Part shown: positions 6,987 to 14,187 of the stretch, piece after piece
Layout of the letters: each line of letters opens with the position of its first letter
Position numbering within the stretch: position 1 is the stretch's first letter
Origin: Anaerolineae bacterium
GTDB lineage: Bacteria; Chloroflexota; Anaerolineae; JAFGEY01
DNA length: 27,928 nt
NCBI GenBank assembly: GCA_016929775.1
Contig: JAFGIE010000023.1
Location: 1-27,928, forward strand
Direction: 5' to 3'
Position numbers and translations under genes: made by a program
The notes under the pieces: generated by a model
Told to the model about the DNA's origin: nothing
The model's database searches: none
Seen by the model: only the letters and a program-made list of their open reading frames with translations

Positions 6987-8075
6987 CTACAACAGGTCCA
7001 CCCTGCCCGCACTGCGGAGCGCTTCCACGAGGTCGCGCACCTGCTGCGAGCGCTGCCGCGGGCAGATCAGCAGCGCGTCCTCCGTTTCGACCACGATCAG
7101 GTCTTCGATCCCGACCGTGGCGACGACCTTGGCGGGGCTGTAGATCAGCGTGCGGTGCGTGTCCAACGTCACGTGGTCGCCCAGCAGCACGTTGCCGTGA
7201 CCATCTGTGGGGGGGAGGAGTTCCATCAACGTCTGCCAGCTTCCGATGTCGTTCCAGGCGATGTGGACGGGGATCACGGCGACGTCTTCGGCGTGCTCCA
7301 TAACCCCATAGTCGATCGTCTCCTTGCGGACTGTGGCCCAGGCTTTCGCCAGCACGCGCTCCTCGTCGCGCGTGCCCATGGCGCGCTCGATCGCGGCGAG
7401 CTGGCTTGCAAGCCGCGGCATCTGCCTCGCGAACTCGTCGCGGATCGCCGCCGTCCGCCACACAAACATCCCGCTGTTCCAGCTGTACAGGCCACTGTCC
7501 ACAAAAGCCTGCGCCATCTGCGCGTTTGGCTTTTCCGTGAACCGGATCGCGCGATAGATGTCAAAGCCGTCGATCGTGTCCAGCCGCTCCGCGCGCCGGA
7601 TGTACCCATAGCCAGACGAGGCAAAGGTGGGCTGGATGCCCAGCGTGACGAGGTGCCCGCGGCGTGCCATCTCGACCGCCGCGATCAGCGCGCGCTGAAA
7701 GCGCGCCACGTCCCCGATGTGATGGTCTGCCGTCACCACGACCATCGCCGCCTCCGGGTCGCGGCGGTGAATGTGCAGCGCGCCCAGGCCGATCGCCGGT
7801 GCGGTTCCCCGTCCAGAGGGCTCGACGACGATGTTCTCGGGCGGCAGTTCAGGCAGCTGCGCGCGCACCGTAGGCACGTACTGCGCGCCCACGCCCACCA
7901 GGATCTGGTCCCCCGGGATGATCGGGGTGAGCCGATAGTACGATTCCTGGAGCATCGTCTGCTCGCCGACCAGGTCCAGGAACTGCTTGGGGGTGGCGGT
8001 GCGACTGCGCGGCCACAGGCGGCTCCCGATCCCGCCCGCCATGATGAACGCGTAGACCGGTCCTTGCATAGGCAT
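6987..8075 (-). CDS. manC: Mannose-1-phosphate guanylyltransferase
   Basis: A 362-residue nucleotidyltransferase making GDP-mannose from GTP and mannose-1-phosphate, for glycans or compatible solutes. The N-terminal IMAGGIGSRLWPRSR..PKQF (11-32) is the pyrophosphorylase signature. VVEPSGRGTAPAIGL (83-97), the ADHHI metal loop (117-120), GIQPTFASSGYGYI (146-159), FTEKP (179-183), YSWNSGMFVW (198-207) and WNDIGSW follow in family order. The length matches the GMP-only form; the C-terminal mannose-6-phosphate isomerase domain of bifunctional AlgA/ManC is absent. The ATG at 8075 lies 1 base after the upstream peptidase stop, with AAAGAGGAG 7 bases before it. A second ATG at 8069 is less well spaced. 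No glycosyltransferase is nearby, so the end product is unknown. Confidence 0.93.
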   Translation of the reverse strand: MPMQGPVYAFIMAGGIGSRLWPRSRTATPKQFLDLVGEQTMLQESYYRLTPIIPGDQILVGVGAQYVPTVRAQLPELPPENIVVEPSGRGTAPAIGLGALHIHRRDPEAAMVVVTADHHIGDVARFQRALIAAVEMARRGHLVTLGIQPTFASSGYGYIRRAERLDTIDGFDIYRAIRFTEKPNAQMAQAFVDSGLYSWNSGMFVWRTAAIRDEFARQMPRLASQLAAIERAMGTRDEERVLAKAWATVRKETIDYGVMEHAEDVAVIPVHIAWNDIGSWQTLMELLPPTDGHGNVLLGDHVTLDTHRTLIYSPAKVVATVGIEDLIVVETEDALLICPRQRSQQVRDLVEALRSAGRVDLL

Positions 8076-8076
8076 C

Positions 8077-9372
8077 TCACAACTCCTCTTTGAGTGGGGG
8101 GCCTGCTACCGATAGCACGTACCGCTCTGGATCGATCAGCCGCCGCGTCACCGCCTGCACGTCCTCAGCGGTCACCGCCTGCAGCAGCGCCGGGAAACGC
8201 TGCAGGTAGTCCAGCCCAAGGCCGAACAGCTCCATGGCTGCGATCTGTGACGCGATCCCGCCATTCCCTTCCAGGCGCAGGGGCAGCGAGTCGGCAATGT
8301 ACGCCTTGTTGTCCGCCAGTTCCTCTGCGCCGACCGGCTCGTCGCGCAGCCGCTGGATCTCGCCCAGGATCGCCTCGATCGCGACGTCGACGTCATCTGG
8401 GGCAACCCCGGCGGCGGCAATCCACGGTCCTGGACCGAGGCCCGCTTCGAGGCTGGTATGCACCCAGTAAGCCAGTCCGCGCGCGTCGCGCACCTCCTGC
8501 CCGATCCGGCCCATCATGCCGAACTGGCCCAGCACGCAGTTCGCCAAGTAGGCGGAGAGGTAGTCCGGATCCGACCGGGTCACGCCGGGCCAACCCAAGA
8601 CGATCGCGCTCTGGGTCTTTCCCAGGATCGGTGTGTAGACCCGCCGCGTCGCCTCCAGCCCGTCGACGGGCGGCAGCGGGGCCTGCGCCGAATCCGCGCC
8701 CCGCCACGTCCCCATCGCTCCTTCCAGCGCGTCGAGCCCCTCCTCGGCGCGCACTGCCCCGACGAGGATCACGGTCATCCCGCGGGCGCCATAGTGCGCG
8801 CGGTAAAAGGCCTCGATCTCGTCGCGCGTCAGGCGCTCGACGGTCTCCCGGTACCCGAGCTGGCTCGCGGCGTAAGGATGGTCCTCGTACAGGAGCTCGC
8901 TGAAACGGAGCGACGCCATCGCCTCCGTATCCTGCTCGCGCTCCTCCAGCGCCGTCAGTATCTGCCCGCGCCGGCGCGCCACATACAGGTCGGGGAACGT
9001 GGGCGCGTACAGGCAGTCGGTCAGGATGTCCAGCAGCAGCGCGAGGTCCTCGCTCAGGCACTTGACTGTGAAGCGGGTCGTGTGGCCCCCGCTGCCCACG
9101 CTCATCGCTGCCCCGACCGACTCGATCGCGTCGTTGATCTGGGCAAAGGTGCGCTTTGCCGTGCCCCGCATGAGCAGCCCTGCGACTAGGTTTGCCAGCC
9201 CAGCCTGCTCGCGTGCCACGTCGATGCTTCCAGCCCAGAGCCACCCGTGTACCACGACCGAGGGGCTGCTGTGATTCTCGTATGCCAGGCCACTCACCCC
9301 GTTGGCAAACGTTCGGCGCGCGATGTTGTCGGCGCCGGGAAGCGACGCGACGTTGAGCTGCAGCGCGCTCAC
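8077..9372 (-). CDS. M16 peptidase-family protein, catalytically inactive subunit
   Basis: A 431-residue M16 (pitrilysin/insulinase-like) protein. It aligns in order with its upstream neighbour, but the zinc motif is lost: where the partner has HWVEH, this one has NLVAG (61-65) in GLANLVAGLLMRGT. The C-terminal half keeps LPLRLEGNGGIASQIAAMELFGLGLDY, the region that in M16B pairs supplies substrate-binding residues. Known bacterial M16B enzymes are heterodimers of one catalytic and one non-catalytic subunit, and this pair fits. GTG 9372 overlaps the partner stop (GTGA), a 4-base overlap that ties the amounts of the two subunits together. A longer frame reaching 10671 is only a shadow of the first subunit. 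No signal peptide is visible, so a cytoplasmic location is likely. Confidence 0.92.
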   Translation of the reverse strand: MSALQLNVASLPGADNIARRTFANGVSGLAYENHSSPSVVVHGWLWAGSIDVAREQAGLANLVAGLLMRGTAKRTFAQINDAIESVGAAMSVGSGGHTTRFTVKCLSEDLALLLDILTDCLYAPTFPDLYVARRRGQILTALEEREQDTEAMASLRFSELLYEDHPYAASQLGYRETVERLTRDEIEAFYRAHYGARGMTVILVGAVRAEEGLDALEGAMGTWRGADSAQAPLPPVDGLEATRRVYTPILGKTQSAIVLGWPGVTRSDPDYLSAYLANCVLGQFGMMGRIGQEVRDARGLAYWVHTSLEAGLGPGPWIAAAGVAPDDVDVAIEAILGEIQRLRDEPVGAEELADNKAYIADSLPLRLEGNGGIASQIAAMELFGLGLDYLQRFPALLQAVTAEDVQAVTRRLIDPERYVLSVAGPPLKEEL

Positions 9373-10649
9373 GTGTGCGCTCCCCCGTCCATCGGCACGT
9401 ACCACCCCACCGTGCGGTTCGCCGGCTTGAGGTAGGTCTGCGCCACCCGCTGTACGTCGTCCAGCGTCACGTCCAGTAGCCGCTCGATGTAGCCCTCGAA
9501 CCACCTGTAGCTTGCGACCGTCTCGGTCCATCCCAGCCAGTATGCCTGGTTGGTGACGTGCTCGGCGGCATAGGCAAACTCGGCCTTGGACTGCTTGATC
9601 GCCTTGCTCAGCTCTTGCTCGGTGATCGAGCCATCCGCCATCTGTTCCAACTGGACCAGGATCGCGTCCTCGACTGCGCGCAGCGAGCGTCCCATGTGTA
9701 CTGTCGCGGATAGGTCGTACGTGTACGGGTCGCGCGTGGCGACGAGCGAACCGCCCACCGACGTCGCCAGCTCTGTCTCGATCAGCGCCTGATAGAGGCG
9801 CGAGCTGCGGTTGGTGCCCCCGCTGCCCGAGAACGACATCTGCGTCGGCCCAGTCAGGGCAGCGTCCATCACCGTGAGGGCCATATAGTCGTCGGCGTCG
9901 GCCTCTGGCACGTGATGGCTCACCTGCAGGTAGGCGACCGTGCCTTCGCCCTCGCGCACGATGCGGCGCTCGCCCCGCTGCGTCGGCTCGGGACGGCGCG
10001 CATCCACGACCGGTGGGCCGGGCGGTATGACGCCAAAGGTTGCCTCGATCTGGCGCAGCGCACTCTTGGCGTCTATGTCGCCGACCAGGACCACGATCGC
10101 GTTGTTGGGCGCATAGTAGGTCCGATAGTGCGCCACGAGGTCGTCCCGCGTGATCCGCTCTAGGTCGCACAGGTTGCCGATCGTGTCGTGCCGGTAGGGG
10201 TGAATGCGGAACGCGGCTGCCTTGACCTCCTCGTCGAGCGTGAACCGCGGGTCGTCCTCGCCCTCCTGCCGCTCGCTGATGATCACCGTCCGCTCTGCCT
10301 CCACCTCTTCGGGCGCAAAGAGCGCGTTGACCATGCGGTCCGCCTCGATCTGGTAGGCGAGGTCGGTCTCGTGCGAGGGCAGTGTCTCGACAAAGGTCGT
10401 GAAATCCAGCCACGTTATGCCATTCGACATGCCGCCCCGTCGCGCGATCTGGCGGTCGATCTCGCCTTTGGGAAAGCGCGGCGTGCCCTTGAACAGCATG
10501 TGCTCTACCCAGTGCGAGATCCCGGTCGTGCCTGCGCGCTCGTCGCCGGAGCCTACGCGGTACCAGACCCAGAAACTCGCCACCGGCGCGTGGTGCATCT
10601 CTTTGATCAGGACCGTTAGGCCATTGTCCAGCGTGGTCCGTTCGACCAT
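9369..10649 (-). CDS. M16 zinc metallopeptidase, catalytic subunit
   Basis: A 426-residue M16B peptidase. The inverted zinc motif HxxEH appears as SHWVEHMLFKGTPRFP (about residues 45-60), and the downstream ERTVIISERQEGEDDP block supplies the third metal ligand region. The C-terminal domain (about 200-426) is the usual structural repeat. It would cleave peptides or unfolded segments in a clamshell formed with the inactive partner encoded next. ATG 10649 is preferred because AGGAG lies 5 bases upstream; a GTG at 10655 abuts that same site with no spacer. The 51-base gap to dprA upstream holds no evident promoter, so the gene probably shares the dprA transcript. The physiological substrate is unknown. 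Confidence 0.93.
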   Translation of the reverse strand: MVERTTLDNGLTVLIKEMHHAPVASFWVWYRVGSGDERAGTTGISHWVEHMLFKGTPRFPKGEIDRQIARRGGMSNGITWLDFTTFVETLPSHETDLAYQIEADRMVNALFAPEEVEAERTVIISERQEGEDDPRFTLDEEVKAAAFRIHPYRHDTIGNLCDLERITRDDLVAHYRTYYAPNNAIVVLVGDIDAKSALRQIEATFGVIPPGPPVVDARRPEPTQRGERRIVREGEGTVAYLQVSHHVPEADADDYMALTVMDAALTGPTQMSFSGSGGTNRSSRLYQALIETELATSVGGSLVATRDPYTYDLSATVHMGRSLRAVEDAILVQLEQMADGSITEQELSKAIKQSKAEFAYAAEHVTNQAYWLGWTETVASYRWFEGYIERLLDVTLDDVQRVAQTYLKPANRTVGWYVPMDGGAHT

Positions 10650-10700
10650 CCTCACTCCTGCTCGAGGACACGATGCGGTTCGGCGCGTCTCGGAAGGCGC

Positions 10701-11810
10701 CTAGTCGATGCGGTACGGGATGCCCGACTCGCGAGCTAGGACATAGTGCATCCCGCCGACCTGGCGCACCATGCCCTTGAGTTCCATCATCGCCAGCGTG
10801 CTGGTCACGCGCTGGATCGGCAGCTCGCTCTCCTGGCAGATCTCGTCTACGTGTACGGGCTGGTCCGAGATCAAGGCCAAGAGCTGCGCCTCCGTCTCGT
10901 CGGCTGGGACAGCGGCGCGGACCTCCGTGTGTTGGGCGATCATGGTCAGGTTGAGTTCCTCCAGGATATCCTCCAGGCGGAGGACCATCTTGGCGCCGTT
11001 CTGGATCAACCGGTTGCAGCCCGCGCTCGACCGGCTGAGGGCGTTGCCGGGCACGGCAAAGACTTCGCGTCCTTGGTCCAGGGCGAAATCGACCGTGATC
11101 AACGCGCCGCTCCGCGAGCCCGCTTCGATGACGACCACTCCTAGGGAAAGCCCGCTGATGATCCGGTTGCGCGGCGGGAAATTGCGCGCCTCGGGCTGCG
11201 TCCCGATCGGGTAGTCGCTGATCAGAGCGCCGTGCTCGACGATCTCGTGCGCCAGGCGCCGGTGCTCAGGGGGGTAGACGCGATCCAGCCCGCACGCGAG
11301 CACGGCGATCGTCCGTCCCCCGGCGTCGAGCGCCGCACGGTGTGCCTCGCCGTCGATCCCGCGTGCCAACCCGCTGACCACTGTCACGCCGTTGCGCGCC
11401 AGGTCGCCGCTCAACGAGTGCGCCATCTGCCGCCCGTATGCCGTCGCACGCCGCGTGCCGACGACGGCGACCGCCCACTCGTCGTCTGCCTGCAGCGTGC
11501 CGCGGACATAGATCAGGGGTGGGGGGCCATAGATCTCGCGCAGCAGGGCGGGATAGGCTGGGTCGTCCCACGTCAGCGCGGTCAGCCCCAGCCGCTCGAT
11601 CTCCTCGAGCTTGGCGTCGAGGTCCAGCGTGGGCCGCATGCGCACCAGGTTGTCGACGGCGCGGCGATCCAACCCCGCCGCGCTCAGCGCGCCTGCATCG
11701 GCATGCCAAGCTGTCTCTAGGTCGCCAAAGCGATCGAGCAGGGCGCGCACCTTGGCGGGACCGATCGACGGCACGATGTTAAAGCCAACCCAGTACTTGC
11801 GCGATGCCAC
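10701..11810 (-). CDS. dprA: DNA-processing protein DprA
   Basis: A 369-residue DprA/Smf protein. It binds incoming single-stranded DNA during natural transformation and loads RecA. The N-terminal helix-hairpin-helix-like region (NIVPSIGPAKVRALLDRFGD) is followed by the Rossmann-type core with VVGTRRATAYG, SGLARGIDGEAHRAAL, AVLACGLDRVYPPEHR, FPPRNRIISGLS, VIEAGSRSGALIT and FAVPGNALSRSSAGCNRLIQNGA, all family hallmarks. The C-terminal winged-helix (about 300-360) is complete. GTG 11810 has GGAGG with a 7-base spacer, and no better start is available. A TTGACA-N17-TATGCT promoter lies just upstream. It heads the minus-strand run ending with DUF1015. No other competence gene is in view. Confidence 0.95.
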   Translation of the reverse strand: MASRKYWVGFNIVPSIGPAKVRALLDRFGDLETAWHADAGALSAAGLDRRAVDNLVRMRPTLDLDAKLEEIERLGLTALTWDDPAYPALLREIYGPPPLIYVRGTLQADDEWAVAVVGTRRATAYGRQMAHSLSGDLARNGVTVVSGLARGIDGEAHRAALDAGGRTIAVLACGLDRVYPPEHRRLAHEIVEHGALISDYPIGTQPEARNFPPRNRIISGLSLGVVVIEAGSRSGALITVDFALDQGREVFAVPGNALSRSSAGCNRLIQNGAKMVLRLEDILEELNLTMIAQHTEVRAAVPADETEAQLLALISDQPVHVDEICQESELPIQRVTSTLAMMELKGMVRQVGGMHYVLARESGIPYRID

Positions 11811-11840
11811 GCCGCCACCTCCCCTCGCGTGATGGGCGTA

Positions 11841-11869
11841 AGCATACCTGAACTCACCCTATTTGTCAA
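11841..11869 (-). promoter_or_regulatory. Sigma70-type promoter of dprA and the six-gene run
   Basis: Minus-strand TTGACA (11869-11864), a 17-bp spacer and TATGCT (11846-11841). It is a consensus -35 with a near-consensus -10, about 30 bases ahead of the dprA start. It is divergent from the bL25 promoter 31 bp away. Confidence 0.78.
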
Positions 11870-11899
11870 GGATCGGGACACAGATCAGCCTGCCGCGGT

Positions 11900-11928
11900 T
11901 TGACGAAAACGCCGAAATGGTCTAGAAT
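11900..11928 (+). promoter_or_regulatory. Sigma70-type promoter of the bL25/Ctc gene
   Basis: TTGACG (11900-11905), a 17-bp spacer and TAGAAT (11923-11928). The -10 matches that of the PDO promoter exactly. The leader would be about 35 bases, with AGGAG 8 bases before ATG 11969. Confidence 0.8.
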
Positions 11929-11968
11929 AGAGTGGTTGTGCCCAAGATTGATATGAGGAGATAGCCAG

Positions 11969-12628
11969 ATGGATCAGAACGAGCTCACCGTGCAGCCCCG
12001 CACGGTCATCGGTAAGGGAGTCAAAGTACTGCGCCGAGAGGGCATTGTCCCGCTCGTTGTGTACGGACGATCGGCACCCGTCAGCGCCCAGGCGCCCGAG
12101 CTGGACGTCGCACGCGCGATCGCACAGGCTGGCGGGCAGTTGATCACACTGACCGTCGCGGGCGAGAGCACGCCGCGCATGGTGCTTGCCCGCGAGCTAC
12201 AGCGCGATGTCTTGACCGGCAGGCTTTTGCATGCCGACCTCTACGAGGTGGACATCACGGAGCGCATCCAGGTCACGGTGTCGCTTGCCCTCGTCGGAGA
12301 GCCAGCCCTGATCGAGTCGAACGAGGCGGTGCTGCTCCAGGTGCTGAACGAGGTCGAGATCGAGTGTCTGCCGACCGAGATTATGCAGTCGATCGAGGTA
12401 CAGATCTCGGGGCTCGTCGACTTTGGGGATGCCGTCTATGTGCGCGACATCGTCCTGCCAGACGGGATCGACATGGTCACCCAGGGCGACGAGATGGTCG
12501 CGCGCCTCGATACGATCGAGGAAGAGGAAGAGGAAGAGGTCGAAGAGGAGCTCTTTGCGCCTGTCGAGCCTGGCGAGGTGGAAGTGATCGGGCGCGAGCG
12601 GGATGAGGAAGAGCTCGAGGACGAGTAG
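11969..12628 (+). CDS. rplY: 50S ribosomal protein bL25 / general stress protein Ctc
   Basis: A 219-residue long-form (CTC/TL5) bL25, which binds 5S rRNA on the large subunit. The N-terminal RNA-binding domain is recognisable from RTVIGKGVKVLRREGIVPLVVYG (11-33). The C-terminal beta domain follows with LHADLYEVDITERIQVTVSL and the DLPDGI-like VLPDGIDMVTQGDEMVARL. The tail (about 180-219) is extremely acidic, rich in Glu/Asp and partly a run of Glu, longer than usual for the family. It stands alone between a good promoter (11900-11928) and an intrinsic terminator (12647-12681), so it is monocistronic. Highly acidic tails are common in Chloroflexota homologues as I recall, but that is not checked here. 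Confidence 0.93.
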   Translation: MDQNELTVQPRTVIGKGVKVLRREGIVPLVVYGRSAPVSAQAPELDVARAIAQAGGQLITLTVAGESTPRMVLARELQRDVLTGRLLHADLYEVDITERIQVTVSLALVGEPALIESNEAVLLQVLNEVEIECLPTEIMQSIEVQISGLVDFGDAVYVRDIVLPDGIDMVTQGDEMVARLDTIEEEEEEEVEEELFAPVEPGEVEVIGRERDEEELEDE

Positions 12629-12646
12629 GATCGGCGGTCGCCATCT

Positions 12647-12681
12647 ACAGGGTGAAGGCAGTGCGCCTTCACCCTGTTTTT
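12647..12681 (+). terminator. Intrinsic terminator after bL25/Ctc
   Basis: A perfect 13-bp stem, ACAGGGTGAAGGC / GCCTTCACCCTGT, with an AGTGC loop runs directly into five T residues (12677-12681). It lies 18 bases after the stop and 20 bases before the stop of the convergent CPBP gene. It is the best intrinsic terminator in the window. Confidence 0.9.
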
Positions 12682-12701
12682 GGTTCAGGGCTGCGCTGGC
12701 C

Positions 12702-13364
12702 CTAGAGGGTGTACATCACATAGCCGACCGCTAGGTGCAGTACGAATGCGGGCCAAAACGACCGGCAGCGGCGCACGACATACCCGACCACGATCCCGCC
12801 GGCGATGCTGCTCAGGGTCTCGACCTGGGGCTTGCCTATGTGCGCGATCGCAAACGGGATCATCTGCACATAGATCGCGAGCTCGCCCAGGGCGGGTTCC
12901 AGGCCAAAGAGCATGAAGGCGCGAAAGAGGAACTCCCAAGCCAGCATGTCGATCGCGAACAGCCCCACCCAGGGCCACAGCGCGCCCTGCGGTCCGAGCT
13001 CGGCATAGTAGCGCTGCAGCACAGGCAGGCGCGTGGCAATTGCGAGCATGACCGCTGCTCCGGCGCCGGCAACCACCGTCAGGCCGATCGTCCAGCGCCA
13101 GTCGCCCAGGCCCAGCCCCCATCGCAAGGGGTTCTGCCGTAGGGCGACGATCGTCAGCAGCGGGATCAGCACGTAAAAGAGCACGCCGTCCCACGTGTGG
13201 TTGCGCAGCAGACTGTGATAGCGCAGCGGGACGCCGGTCCCGAGCAGCGCACGCTCCCAGGCAGGGCTGCGAAAGGGCGTGACATACTCGTACAGGCAGT
13301 AGCAGAGCGTAGCCACGACCATGACGACGATCGCTTGCACGTGGGCTCGTCGATCGGCGGTCAC
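12702..13364 (-). CDS. CPBP (Abi/CAAX protease-like) family membrane protein
   Basis: A 220-residue polytopic protein of the CPBP family of intramembrane metalloprotease-like proteins, with about six hydrophobic segments. Motif 1 (canonical EExxxR) reads WEFLFR at 143-148, so the first Glu is Trp. Motif 2 FxxxH is FAIAH (171-175). The third region has FVLHLAVGY with His210. The loss of one active-site Glu makes proteolysis uncertain. GTG 13364 is chosen because AGGAGG lies 8 bases upstream; an upstream TTG at 13391 would overlap the start of the divergent methyltransferase gene. The start codons of the two genes are only 26 bases apart, so their promoters must lie elsewhere or overlap. Substrate and role are unknown. 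Confidence 0.82.
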   Translation of the reverse strand: MTADRRAHVQAIVVMVVATLCYCLYEYVTPFRSPAWERALLGTGVPLRYHSLLRNHTWDGVLFYVLIPLLTIVALRQNPLRWGLGLGDWRWTIGLTVVAGAGAAVMLAIATRLPVLQRYYAELGPQGALWPWVGLFAIDMLAWEFLFRAFMLFGLEPALGELAIYVQMIPFAIAHIGKPQVETLSSIAGGIVVGYVVRRCRSFWPAFVLHLAVGYVMYTL

Positions 13365-13390
13365 GTGGTCTTCCTCCTGGTGGAGGTACA

Positions 13391-14164
13391 ATGAACGAGT
13401 ACGACCGGTTTGCGCGCCTCTATCACCTCGAGCACCGCGATCTGCGCGAGGACATTGCTTTCTACCTGCACCTGGCAGAGCGCTGCGATGGTCCGGTGCT
13501 CGAGCTCGGCTGTGGCAGCGGGCGCGTCTCCCTGGCGCTGGCGCAGCAGGGCTATCACGTCACCGGCATTGACAGCTCGGCGGCGATGCTCGACTTGGCG
13601 CGCACGCGGGCGCAGCAAGCCGACCTCACGGCGCGCCTGCGGCTGGAACACCTCGACGTGCGCCGTCTCGCTTTCGAGGCTCAGTTCGCGCTCGCCATCT
13701 ACCCCCTGAACGGGTTCCTGCACCTGCTCAGCGCGACGGACCAGCGCGCTGCCCTATGCAACATCCGGCGTGCCCTGCTGCCGGGCGGCATCCTGGCGCT
13801 CGCGCTGCCCAACCCGCACGTGGTCCTCGCGCCGCAGGTCGACGGGCAGGTCCTGCTCCGGCGCCGCTTCCGGACCAGCGACGGTCTGGAAGCAGCGTGC
13901 TACACGATCGCCCAGACCGACCTCGCCGCCCAGCGCCAGCTTTTGACGCTGCTCTACGACGAGAGCGCCCCCGACGGCACGCTCCACCGCACGGTGGTCG
14001 ACACCGAGCTGCGCTTCGTCTACCGCTACGAGATGGTGCTCCTGCTCGAGAGCGCCGGTCTGGCCCTTGACGGGCTGTATGGCAGCTATGACCTCGACCC
14101 CTACGACGCGGATAGCGAGGTCATGCTCGTCCTTGCCTACCGTCCGGCGTCCGCTGGAGCGTAG
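13391..14164 (+). CDS. Class I SAM-dependent methyltransferase
   Basis: A 257-residue Rossmann-fold methyltransferase. Motif I is VLELGCGSGR (36-45), the acidic residue ending strand 2 is in VTGIDSSAAML, and motif III/IV is present in AIYPLNGFLHLL followed by LLPGGILALALPNP. The FARLYHLEHRDLREDIAFYLHLA start is usual for small-molecule methyltransferases of the UbiE/YcgJ type. ATG 13391 has GGAGG 5 bases upstream. The gene is divergent from the CPBP gene and converges on the nucleotidase gene, with 23 bases between stops. No biosynthetic neighbour points to a substrate. Confidence 0.88.
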   Translation: MNEYDRFARLYHLEHRDLREDIAFYLHLAERCDGPVLELGCGSGRVSLALAQQGYHVTGIDSSAAMLDLARTRAQQADLTARLRLEHLDVRRLAFEAQFALAIYPLNGFLHLLSATDQRAALCNIRRALLPGGILALALPNPHVVLAPQVDGQVLLRRRFRTSDGLEAACYTIAQTDLAAQRQLLTLLYDESAPDGTLHRTVVDTELRFVYRYEMVLLLESAGLALDGLYGSYDLDPYDADSEVMLVLAYRPASAGA

Positions 14165-14187
14165 GGCAGGGGAGCTTGTGCCGGTTC

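Noticed and set aside
6135..8093. Plus-strand open frame of 652 codons
   Set aside because: It is antisense to the aminotransferase and manC genes, has no family motifs and is Arg/His/Asp-rich, as expected of a GC-rich shadow frame.
8077..10671. Single 864-codon gene covering both M16 regions
   Set aside because: Only the part from 9372 down matches M16; the upstream half is an off-frame shadow of the catalytic subunit.
13365..13391. TTG start at 13391 for the CPBP gene
   Set aside because: It would overlap the divergent methyltransferase start codon, while GTG 13364 has an ideal AGGAGG 8 bases upstream.
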